Assembly (NCBI RefSeq): GCF_010435965.1
Contig: NZ_JAAGAA010000012.1
Coordinates: forward strand, 1-64,000
Source of the DNA: Crenobacter caeni
GTDB lineage: Bacteria > Pseudomonadota > Gammaproteobacteria > Burkholderiales > Chromobacteriaceae
Reading direction: 5' to 3'
Length of the DNA stretch: 64,000 nt
Part shown: in pieces, positions 57,071 to 64,000 of the stretch
How positions within the stretch are numbered: position 1 is the stretch's first letter
Layout of the letters: every line of letters begins with the position of its first letter
Translations under genes and position numbers: made by a program
The notes under the pieces: generated by a model
What the model saw: only the letters and a program-made list of their open reading frames with translations
The model's database searches: none
Told to the model about the DNA's origin: nothing

Positions 57071-57088
57071 ACGCTGAACCGAGAACCA

Positions 57089-57115
57089 AAACCGCCGGCC
57101 TGCCCGGCGGTTTTT
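57089..57115 (+). terminator. Terminator after the RNA helicase gene
   Basis: ACCGCCGG (57091-57098) pairs with CCGGCGGT (57104-57111), then a T-run. Confidence 0.85.
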
Positions 57116-57172
57116 GCGTCTGCAGCAGACAATGCTGGCATAATTGGCGTAGCCAATGCCGGACGCCACGCC

Positions 57173-58363
57173 ATGCCCGACGCAAGCCCAGACCAGGAAA
57201 CCCTCTGCTGGCCCGACTACCAGGGCGGCAGCCTCGTCAACCTCAGCGTCAGCCTTGCACGCGCGCTGGGCGCGGATGTCGCGGGCACCCCGCTCCACCC
57301 CGGCCTGCTCGGGCCGCTTGCGACGGAAGGGCGCGACATTGCCCTGCTGCTGGTCGACGGCCTGGGCGACGCGCAACTGGCCAGGCATGGACCGGCCTCC
57401 TTCCTGCGCGCGCACCAGCGCTCGACGCTCAGCTCTGTTTTCCCGTCGACCACCGCCAGCGCATTGACCAGCCTACAGACGGCGACCCCGCCCTCGCACC
57501 ACGGGCTGACCGGCTGGGAAATGTACAGCCCCGCCCACCGCGCCATCGTCCACCCGCTGACCCTGGGCTGCCGGCACAGCGAGGCTGCGGCACCCACCCA
57601 CGCCGCGCTGGCCGCCGCCCTCTACAAGACGCCCAGCTGGTTCGACCGCGTGGCGCGCCCTGCCGTCTGCGTGCTGCCGCAGCACCTGGTGCCGACGCCA
57701 TTCAGCCGCCACCACGCCGGGCGCACCATGCGCGTACCCTACCGTGACTGGCCGGCGCTGTTTTCCGCGCTGGGCCAGGCACTTGCCTCGCGCACGCCCG
57801 CCTTCGTGTACGCGTATACCTCACGACTGGATCACGAGATGCACGCCGCCGGCCCTGACGACTGGTCGGTCAGCCGCAGCTTCACCGAGCTTGACGAGCG
57901 CATCGAGGCGTTTTGCCGCCAACCCAGACGCCGGCCGCTGACCCTGCTCATCACCGCCGACCACGGTTTCGCGGCGACGCCGCGCGACAAACGCGTTGCG
58001 TGGGAAGCGCTACCTGTGGCGCTGCAGGCGCTGCTGGAGCGGCCGCTTTCGGGCGAGGGACGGGTACGCTTTTGCCATGTCAAGCAGGGGGAGGCCGGAC
58101 GCTTTGCAGCACTGGCGAGGGAAATACTGGGAGAGGTCGCCTGGGTCGAGACGAGCCCGTCATTGGTCGAACGGGGCGCGTTCGGCCCGCCGCCCTACCA
58201 CCCGGAACTCTTGCCGCGCGTCGGCGACGTGACCTTGCTGATGAAGCCGGGACATACGCTGCGCGACACGCTGCCCGGCGAACGCTGGCTGCACCTGGAC
58301 GGCTCGCACGGTGGGGTAAGCACAGCCGAGATGCGCGTGCCGCTGATCCGCGTCGACGTCTGA
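57173..58363 (+). CDS. Alkaline-phosphatase-fold phosphodiesterase
   Basis: Nucleotide pyrophosphatase/phosphodiesterase-like member of the alkaline phosphatase superfamily. Metal and nucleophile motifs: LLLVDGLGD (about 60), FPSTTASAL with the probable Thr nucleophile (about 95), SRLDHEMHAAGPDD, ITADHGF (about 262) and DGSHGG near the end. No signal peptide is seen, so it is probably cytoplasmic. Substrate unknown. 396 residues. It converges with, and abuts, the leftward gene at 58364. Confidence 0.85.
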   Translation: MPDASPDQETLCWPDYQGGSLVNLSVSLARALGADVAGTPLHPGLLGPLATEGRDIALLLVDGLGDAQLARHGPASFLRAHQRSTLSSVFPSTTASALTSLQTATPPSHHGLTGWEMYSPAHRAIVHPLTLGCRHSEAAAPTHAALAAALYKTPSWFDRVARPAVCVLPQHLVPTPFSRHHAGRTMRVPYRDWPALFSALGQALASRTPAFVYAYTSRLDHEMHAAGPDDWSVSRSFTELDERIEAFCRQPRRRPLTLLITADHGFAATPRDKRVAWEALPVALQALLERPLSGEGRVRFCHVKQGEAGRFAALAREILGEVAWVETSPSLVERGAFGPPPYHPELLPRVGDVTLLMKPGHTLRDTLPGERWLHLDGSHGGVSTAEMRVPLIRVDV

Positions 58364-59353
58364 TCAGGCCAGGCGGTCGCGCCAGGCGGCCAGCGCCTGC
58401 CGGGTTACCCTGACCGGGACGATCACCCGCTCGATCGGCTGCAGTTTGCCCAGCGCGACGGTCTCGATATTGAGCGGAATCCCCTCCTCGCCTTCGCCGG
58501 GCGAGCGCAGCACCCCCATGCGGTCGAGAAACAGCGATTCAGTCCTGACCGAAACAAAGTCCTGCGGCGCGCTGCACACCTTGCGCACCTGCGCGAGCTT
58601 CCCTTCCAGCGTGCCGATCGGCGCAAGCTCGGCGAGCGCTTCGTTGATTTCGGCAAGCCGGCGCTTGAGCGAGGCGGCATCCACCGGCAGTCCGTCGGCG
58701 GCGGGCAAGGCGTCGACCACCGTCGCCGACCCGCCCAGCGTCGCCAGCCTGAGCTCGACCTGCATCTTCTCGGTGCCGAGCGCCTGCTGCTGCGCATTCA
58801 AGAGCGCGATCCTGCGCGCCGCGACCGCCGCGACCGAACGGAATGCCCGCTGTGCGACCTGATGGCGCAGCGAAACCTCGTCGGCGCACACGTCGACCAG
58901 CCGGTGTGCGCCGAAGCTGACCACGGTCTGCGCAACGTCGTCGACCAGTTGACCATTCCGTATCGCCTGCCCGAAGCGTTGCGAGCGGTGGCACTGCATC
59001 ACCAGGAGCGCGTACGCCTCGTCGGGGTTGCTCGCGCTCAGGAAGTAGTCGCGCAGCGCGTCGCTGCCCTCCAGCGTCGCCAGCAGCACCTCGGGGGACG
59101 CGAACATCAGCCCGATGCGCGCGTCCGCGCCGTAGCCGGCGGGCGTCAAATCAAGCGGCGAGTGCTCGCGCTCGCCCAACTCGTCCGCGTAGGCCAGCGT
59201 GCGGCGCACGCCTTCGCGAAGCGCCTGCACGGCGCCGGGCAACAGCTCGAGCTTGGGCTCGGCCACATGGATCAGCGCCTTGACCGACGCGTCGACCGAA
59301 CCTTCGTCGCCGCCAAGACCGAGCATGGATTTGAATGCTTGCCAGACAGACAT
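58364..59353 (-). CDS. Conserved protein of unknown function (329 aa)
   Basis: Not recognised. Start at 59353 (MSVWQAFKSMLGLGGDEG). The protein is helical and soluble. It has an arginine- and glutamine-rich middle (LRHQVAQRAFRSVAAVAARRIALL), a coiled-coil candidate (LKRRLAEINEALAEL), and a C-terminal hydrophilic region ending RVTRQALAAWRDRLA. No catalytic motif. It begins 13 bp after the pseudouridine synthase stop and is probably co-transcribed with it. Confidence 0.6.
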   Translation of the reverse strand: MSVWQAFKSMLGLGGDEGSVDASVKALIHVAEPKLELLPGAVQALREGVRRTLAYADELGEREHSPLDLTPAGYGADARIGLMFASPEVLLATLEGSDALRDYFLSASNPDEAYALLVMQCHRSQRFGQAIRNGQLVDDVAQTVVSFGAHRLVDVCADEVSLRHQVAQRAFRSVAAVAARRIALLNAQQQALGTEKMQVELRLATLGGSATVVDALPAADGLPVDAASLKRRLAEINEALAELAPIGTLEGKLAQVRKVCSAPQDFVSVRTESLFLDRMGVLRSPGEGEEGIPLNIETVALGKLQPIERVIVPVRVTRQALAAWRDRLA

Positions 59354-59366
59354 GACCGCCCCGCTT

Positions 59367-60095
59367 TCAGAATTGTTCGCCCGGCGCAAGATAGCGCCAC
59401 TTGCCGACCGGCAGGTCACCCAGCATCACCTTGCCGATGCGCACGCGCTTGAGGCCGACCACCCGCAGCCCGACCAGTTCGCACATGCGGCGGATCTGCC
59501 GCTTCTTGCCTTCGCGCAGCACGAAGCGCAGCTGGTCTTCATTCTGCCAGCTCACCTTGGCCGGTAACAGCTTCTTGCCGTCGAGCTCAAGGCCGTGGTT
59601 CAGGCGGGCGAGCCCCTCGGCCGACAGGCGGCCGGTCACCCGCACCAGGTATTCCTTGTCGACGTCGGATCGCTCGCCGATCAGCTGCTTGGCGACCACC
59701 CCGTCCTGGGTGAGTACCAAGAGGCCGACCGAGTCGATGTCGAGGCGGCCGGCCGGCGCCAGCCCCTTGAGGTGATCGCGCGAAAAGCGGATGCCGCTCT
59801 TGTCGCCCTTCCAGTGGTTGTCGGGGGTGACCAGTACCTGCGCGGGCTGGTAGCCGTCTTCGGCCTGGCCGGACACGTAGCCGACAGGCTTGTTGATCAG
59901 GATGGTCACGCGGCGCGACTGCGCCTGGCGCGCACGCGCGTCAAGTTCGATCTGCGCGTGCTCGTCGACTTTCTGCCCGAGGATGGCGACCTTGCCGTCG
60001 ACCTTGACCCAGCCCTGCTCGATATAGCTGTCGGCCTCTCGGCGCGAACACAGGCCGAGCTCGGCCAGACGTTTGGACAGACGGACGCTTTCCAT
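59367..60095 (-). CDS. 23S rRNA pseudouridine synthase (RluB/E/F family)
   Basis: Isomerises a uridine in rRNA. N-terminal S4 domain (residues 3-60, [22 protein letters not shown]...VKVDG) and the catalytic aspartate in [35 protein letters not shown] and [28 protein letters not shown] are family blocks. The latter fits RluF-like enzymes best. Start at 60095, with the longer frame to 60140 rejected. 242 residues. Confidence 0.87.
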   Translation of the reverse strand: MESVRLSKRLAELGLCSRREADSYIEQGWVKVDGKVAILGQKVDEHAQIELDARARQAQSRRVTILINKPVGYVSGQAEDGYQPAQVLVTPDNHWKGDKSGIRFSRDHLKGLAPAGRLDIDSVGLLVLTQDGVVAKQLIGERSDVDKEYLVRVTGRLSAEGLARLNHGLELDGKKLLPAKVSWQNEDQLRFVLREGKKRQIRRMCELVGLRVVGLKRVRIGKVMLGDLPVGKWRYLAPGEQF

Positions 60096-60154
60096 GGTGA
60101 CTCCAAGACAAAAGGGCGACACAGGGTCGCCCGGTTTCAAAGAGACATTTTAAG

Positions 60155-61087
60155 TCAACGGACGATTTTGCGCACGGGCACGAGGCGCGCCAGCCCCCCT
60201 TCCGACAGCCCGTTACCGCAGGCGATGCCCGCGAAGATGGCGGCGAGGCCGGCCACGTGATAGGCGTGCACCGCCTCGCCCAGCAGCAGCACCGACATCA
60301 GTACGCCAAAAGCCGGCATCAGGTAGAGCCACGGCGCGGCACGCGCGCTGCCCATCACCGCGATCGCACGGTTGTAGAGAATGAAGGCGAGCACCGACGG
60401 AAAGACACCCAGGTAGGCGAGCGAGAGCCATTGCGGCGCGGCCATCGCCGTGACCGCGTCGCCGCGCGCAAACTCGGCCAGCATGAAGGGCGCGAGCGAA
60501 GCGCCGCCGACGGCAAACAACAGCAGCATCAGCGCGTTGGCGGGGATGCCGGATGGCAGGTAGCGCAGCGACACCGTATAGCACGCCCAGCACGCGCCGG
60601 CGGCGAGCACCAGGTAGTCGCCGCCGCCGAACGACATGAGCGCAAGCCGGCCCGCATCGCCACGCACGACGATCATGAGCGCGCCTGCCAGCGCAAGCAC
60701 CATGCCCAGCCACTGCCCGGCGCCGATGCGGCTGCGCGAGACGAGGGCGCCGAACAACAGCACCAGCACCGGCGTCGCGCTATTGATCACCACCGCATTG
60801 AGCGCGCTGCTCGACTTGAGCGCAAGGTAGAGCAAGGTATTGGTCAGCGCGATGCCGCTGGCGGCGAGCAGCATCACCAAGGGCCACGCGCCACGGATCA
60901 CGGGCCACGCCGCCTTGAGCGGCCGCCACGCGAACGGCGCGAGTACGGCGAAGGCAATCAGCCAGCGCAGGCAGGCCAGCGTGAACGGGCCGATGGCGCC
61001 GGCGAGCGCGCGGCCGATGATGAAATTGCTCGACCACATCAGGAGGGCGAGCACCAGGAACAAGGGGGCTTGGCGAGGGCTGGGCAT
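60155..61087 (-). CDS. EamA-family (DMT) exporter
   Basis: Drug/metabolite transporter of 310 residues with about ten helices in two EamA repeats; the first begins LFLVLALLMWSSNFIIGRALAG, the second GGGDYLVLAAGACWACYTVSLRYL. Members export amino acids or other metabolites; substrate unknown. The pseudouridine synthase starts 59 bp downstream. Confidence 0.88.
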   Translation of the reverse strand: MPSPRQAPLFLVLALLMWSSNFIIGRALAGAIGPFTLACLRWLIAFAVLAPFAWRPLKAAWPVIRGAWPLVMLLAASGIALTNTLLYLALKSSSALNAVVINSATPVLVLLFGALVSRSRIGAGQWLGMVLALAGALMIVVRGDAGRLALMSFGGGDYLVLAAGACWACYTVSLRYLPSGIPANALMLLLFAVGGASLAPFMLAEFARGDAVTAMAAPQWLSLAYLGVFPSVLAFILYNRAIAVMGSARAAPWLYLMPAFGVLMSVLLLGEAVHAYHVAGLAAIFAGIACGNGLSEGGLARLVPVRKIVR

Positions 61088-61203
61088 GGCATTTGCATTT
61101 TGTGCGATGCAGCCATTTTACCGGCTCGCCCATGCAGCAAATACCAAAGCCCCTCCCAGTAATCAAACTAAATTGCCAGTTTTTCTTATATTGAAAAATT
61201 ACA

Positions 61204-61219
61204 TGCCATAAAAATGGCA
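61204..61219 (-). terminator. Hairpin after the OsmC gene
   Basis: TGCCAT with ATGGCA around AAAA, 14 bases after the OsmC stop on the minus strand. An AT-rich stretch follows; weak terminator. Confidence 0.45.
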
Positions 61220-61233
61220 AACAACGGCAACAA

Positions 61234-61677
61234 TCATTTCAACCGCGTACCATCGGCGTCGAGCACCGTCACTTCGACGCGGATGCCCTGGCGGACGCTT
61301 TGCGTGACCGTGCAGTAGTCCTCGAAGGTCGACAGCACCCGCTCGACGTGGGTCAGCGTCGCGGCCGGCCGCCCCAGTTGCAAGGTGACGGCGATGGACT
61401 CGACGCGCAGCCGCCGCTCTTCGTTGCGGCCGATCACGCAGCTCGCCTCGCCGGACAAGGGCGCGACGTCCTGCTTGAACTTGCCGAACGCGAACAGCAG
61501 GCTCGCCGCCAGGCAATTGGCGGTCGCCGCGACCAAGAGCTGCGACGGCGACGGGCCGCTGTCTTCACCCAAGGGCGGCGGCTCGTCGGTAAAGAGTTCG
61601 GGTACGGTGCCGCCGAACAGGTTGGAGAAACGGTAGCGTTCGAGCTGCCTGAAATTCAGCGTGAAATCCGCGGACAT
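61234..61677 (-). CDS. OsmC-family peroxide-detoxifying protein
   Basis: OsmC/Ohr-fold protein of 147 residues. Two redox cysteines are in the family positions: ATANCLAASLLFAF (about Cys55) and FEDYCTVTQSVRQGI (about Cys124). The distance of about 70 residues fits the OsmC branch. It reduces organic hydroperoxides with thiols in the cytoplasm. It lies 9 bp after the DAHP-synthase-like gene, last in the hisC operon. Confidence 0.87.
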   Translation of the reverse strand: MSADFTLNFRQLERYRFSNLFGGTVPELFTDEPPPLGEDSGPSPSQLLVAATANCLAASLLFAFGKFKQDVAPLSGEASCVIGRNEERRLRVESIAVTLQLGRPAATLTHVERVLSTFEDYCTVTQSVRQGIRVEVTVLDADGTRLK

Positions 61678-61686
61678 AAGGCCTCC

Positions 61687-62688
61687 TTAAGCAAAGGTAC
61701 GCCCGAGCGCGGGCGCGAACGCGCGCATCTGCGCGCCAAGTTGTTGTAGCGACGCCGCATCGAGCGCGTGCGCCTCGGCGCCGACGTCGACCATCAGGCC
61801 GTCCGCCCCGGCGGCGAGCGCGGCGAGCGCCACCGGCTGCACCAGGTCGGCGCGACCGACGGCGCGGCCGGGGTCGGCGATCACCGGCAGGTGGCTCTCG
61901 CGCTTGAGCCAGGCGATCGCGCCTGCGTCAAACAGCGCGGGGGTCGCGTCGTCGAAACCGCGCACGCCGCGCTCGCACAGCACGATACGGTGGTTGCCGC
62001 CGGCCGCAACGTACTCGGCAGCCATCAGCCATTCACCGACCGTCGCCGACAGCGCACGCTTGAGGATCACCGGTTTGTTGACGCGGCCGACTTCCTTCAA
62101 GAGTTCGAAGTTCTGCATATTGCGCGCGCCGATCAACAGCGCGTCGACGCCGTATTCGAGGAAGGTTTCCAAGAGCCGCACGTCGGTCAGCTCGGCGATG
62201 GCCGGCAGCGCGTGCGCACGGGCCGCCGCGAGCAGCTGCTCGAGCCCGGCCACGCCCGCCCCTTGCGCCTCGTACGGGCCGCCAAACAGCGCCGGCCCGT
62301 AGACGCCGCCGTGCATCAGGCGTGCGCCACACGACGCAAGGCTTGCCGCGACCTCCTCGGCCGCACCGGGGGTGGCGACACTGGTCGGCCCGACGATCAG
62401 CTGCCACGCCTCGCCGCCGATGGGCACGCCGCCGACCTGCACGACGCTGCTCTGCCCCACCAGTTCGCGCGAGACCAACCGGTAAGGCTTGACGATGCGC
62501 AGCGCGCGCTCGACGCCGGGCAGACGCTCGATCAGCGCCACGTCGAGCACCCGCTCGTCGCCGATGGCGCCGACCAGCACGCGCTCGGTGCCGCGCGACA
62601 CATGTTCACGCAGGCCGGACGCCCGGATGCGCTCGATCAGCGCGGCAAGCTCGGCCTCGCTCGCCCCCGGCTTCATTACGACGATCAT
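61687..62688 (-). CDS. DAHP synthase-like protein with degenerate active site
   Basis: Has the overall sequence of a type I-beta DAHP synthase (first step of aromatic synthesis): an N-terminal ferredoxin-like domain (1-70), then the barrel with IGARNMQNFELLKEVG, KPVILKRALSAT and IVLCERGVRGFD intact. Key residues differ: GPCS is GPTS (Thr102 for the metal Cys); the KPRTSPY loop is YGPALFGGPY, losing Lys and Arg; DPSH is DPGR (Arg275 for the metal His); VEVHP is VDVGA (Glu to Asp301). The fourth ligand may survive as Asp310. 333 residues, no frame damage. It is probably not an active DAHP synthase. Downstream of hisC in one operon. Confidence 0.85.
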   Translation of the reverse strand: MIVVMKPGASEAELAALIERIRASGLREHVSRGTERVLVGAIGDERVLDVALIERLPGVERALRIVKPYRLVSRELVGQSSVVQVGGVPIGGEAWQLIVGPTSVATPGAAEEVAASLASCGARLMHGGVYGPALFGGPYEAQGAGVAGLEQLLAAARAHALPAIAELTDVRLLETFLEYGVDALLIGARNMQNFELLKEVGRVNKPVILKRALSATVGEWLMAAEYVAAGGNHRIVLCERGVRGFDDATPALFDAGAIAWLKRESHLPVIADPGRAVGRADLVQPVALAALAAGADGLMVDVGAEAHALDAASLQQLGAQMRAFAPALGRTFA

Positions 62689-62699
62689 CGCGGACCGCC

Positions 62700-63803
62700 C
62701 TACGCGCCGGCCAGTGCCGCGCCCAGCACCTCGACGAAGCGCGCGTTTTCGGCCGGCAGGCCGATGCTTACGCGCAGCCAGTCACCCATGCCGTAAGGCG
62801 CGAGCGGACGCACAATCACGCCCTCGGCGAGCAGGCGGGCGTTAAGCGCCGCCGCGTTTGGCGCACGGAAGGTCACGAAGTTGGCGCTGGACGGGATGTA
62901 TTCGAGGCCGAGCCGATCAAACGCCGCGGTCAGCACGCGCATGCCCGCGCTGTTGACCTCGACCGAACGCGCCAAGTAGTCGGCGTCGTCCAGGACGGCG
63001 ACCGCCGCCGCCTGCGCGAGGCTGTTCACGTTGAAGGGCTGGCGCACGCGGTTGATCAGGTCGGCGACCTCGGGGTGGGCGAAGGCGAAGCCCACGCGCA
63101 GGCCGGCCAGACCGTACGCCTTGGAGAAGGTGCGCGACACGATCAGGTTCGGGTATTGCGCGAGCGCGCCGACGCTGTCGAAGCGCTGCTCGGGCGCCAG
63201 ATACTCGGTGTATGCCTCGTCGAGCACCACCAGCACCGACTCGGGCACCGCGGCGATGAAGCGCGCAAGCGCATCCGGCGCGAGCAGCGTGCCGGTCGGG
63301 TTGTTCGGGTTGGCGACAAACACTACGCGCGTCCGGTCGTTGATCGCGGCGAGCATCGCGGCGAGGTCGTGCCCCCACGCGCTGGCCGGCACCGCGACAC
63401 CCTTGGCGCCGGTCGCCTGCGCGACCAGCGGGTAGACCGCGAAGGCGTACTGCGAGAACACCACCTCGTCGCCCGGTTGCAGGAAGGCGCGCGCAATGAG
63501 TTCGAGCACGTCGTTCGAGCCGTTACCGAGCACGACCTGGTCCGCGTTCACGCCGAAGTGGCGGCACAGCGCGGCCTTGAGCTCGAAACCGTTGCCGTCC
63601 GGGTAGCGGGCCAGCTCGGACAGCGCCCGCTCGATGGCCGCGCGGGCCGACGCCGGCAGGCCCAGCGGGTTCTCGTTGGACGCGAGCTTGACGATGGTGT
63701 CTTCACGAAGTCCCATCTCGCGGGCAAGCTCGGACACCGGTTTGCCCGGCTGGTAAGGCGCGATCGCGCGGACGTATTTGGGCGCCAGGTCGACTGGATG
63801 CAT
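62700..63803 (-). CDS. hisC: Histidinol-phosphate aminotransferase
   Basis: PLP enzyme for histidinol phosphate synthesis, and in many bacteria also aromatic amino acid transamination. Motifs: LASNENPLGLP at the N-terminus, LGNGSNDVLELIARAF, VANPNNPTGTLL, VLDEAYTEYL and the PLP lysine in TFSKAYGLAGLRVGFA. Start at 63803 with GAAGAA upstream. 367 residues is normal. Its neighbours point to an aromatic rather than a histidine operon. Confidence 0.93.
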   Translation of the reverse strand: MHPVDLAPKYVRAIAPYQPGKPVSELAREMGLREDTIVKLASNENPLGLPASARAAIERALSELARYPDGNGFELKAALCRHFGVNADQVVLGNGSNDVLELIARAFLQPGDEVVFSQYAFAVYPLVAQATGAKGVAVPASAWGHDLAAMLAAINDRTRVVFVANPNNPTGTLLAPDALARFIAAVPESVLVVLDEAYTEYLAPEQRFDSVGALAQYPNLIVSRTFSKAYGLAGLRVGFAFAHPEVADLINRVRQPFNVNSLAQAAAVAVLDDADYLARSVEVNSAGMRVLTAAFDRLGLEYIPSSANFVTFRAPNAAALNARLLAEGVIVRPLAPYGMGDWLRVSIGLPAENARFVEVLGAALAGA

Positions 63804-63834
63804 GGGTTCTTCCTTTGTTGTCGTGAAGGGTGGC

Positions 63835-64000
63835 TCAGCCGCGCGAGAGGTCTTCCCACTTGGTGACATGGTGCGCACGGTGCCCGGCGAGCGCGCCAAG
63901 CAAGGCGCCGACGCCGTGTTCGGCGACGAACAGCGACAGGTTTTCCTCGCGCGCAAAGCCTTCATCCACGGTGTGGCGCGCCAGCGCGAGCCACGGGTCG
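63835..64000 (-). CDS. C-terminal part of an unidentified gene
   Basis: Open to the window edge; the last 54 residues read DPWLALARHTVDEGF...REENLSLFVAEHGVG...HHVTKWEDLSRG. Not recognised. The stop is 31 bp upstream of hisC on the same strand, so it is likely the preceding operon gene. Confidence 0.5.
   Translation of the reverse strand, partial: DPWLALARHTVDEGFAREENLSLFVAEHGVGALLGALAGHRAHHVTKWEDLSRG

Overview
The window is a stretch of high-GC chromosome from a betaproteobacterium, most likely order Neisseriales (Chromobacteriaceae-like). This is inferred from the thiC-thiO-thiS-thiG-thiE operon under a TPP riboswitch, the glutathione-dependent formaldehyde detoxification pair, the single-anchor FtsK paralogue, and the density of c-di-GMP and chemotaxis genes. 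No phage, plasmid, insertion sequence or CRISPR array is visible. Most of the window is ordinary chromosome with dense, often overlapping genes and clear hairpin terminators.

Layout. 1-3470: an orphan CoiA-like nuclease, a 143-bp nested palindrome followed by smaller hairpins, then adhC/frmA and fghA. 3471-7725: an apparently lower-GC patch with an MscS-type channel and a secreted YtcJ-like amidohydrolase. 7758-14992: c-di-GMP and chemotaxis genes (GGDEF, MCP, CSS-EAL) with a second secreted amidohydrolase and a ProXp-type deacylase. 15210-22686: a YfcC-like carrier, several small secreted proteins of unknown function, and a tandem pair of exported repeat (beta-propeller-like) paralogues. 22683-27280: sbcCD. 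27430-33615: Mpo1-like protein, phosphoribosyltransferase, beta-CASP hydrolase, Zn-alcohol dehydrogenase, an Ord-like dehydrogenase, aquaporin Z and a small cupin. 33584-36997: a chromosomal KfrA-type protein, moaA, a cold-shock gene with a long leader and a DUF3313-like lipoprotein. 37021-42128: thiamine operon with TPP riboswitch. 42259-45523: tRNA-Tyr with promoter and terminator, then an autotransporter. 45533-48358: dsdA, diverging from a tandem glycine riboswitch that leads a TRIC-type channel, then a short independently promoted transcript. 48375-55220: ftsK paralogue, a protein with an AcrVA2-like C-terminus, glxR-hyi, and a Tat-exported HisC-like aminotransferase. 55295-60095: RNA helicase with a long leader, an alkaline-phosphatase-fold protein, an unknown protein and a pseudouridine synthase. 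60155-64000: EamA exporter, then an operon reading leftwards: an unidentified truncated gene, hisC, a DAHP-synthase paralogue and an OsmC protein.

The observations most worth following are: the DAHP-synthase paralogue at 61687-62688, which has lost most of its metal-binding and phosphoenolpyruvate-binding residues although it stays in frame inside the hisC operon; the tandem glycine riboswitch in front of a TRIC-family channel beside a D-serine dehydratase; the short transcription unit at 48100-48358 encoding at most a 41-residue basic peptide; the Tat-exported aminotransferase; the exported repeat-protein operon at 18951-22272; the long nested palindrome at 1087-1229; and the AcrVA2-like protein at 51322-52155. 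All identifications come from reading the sequence. No database search was run.
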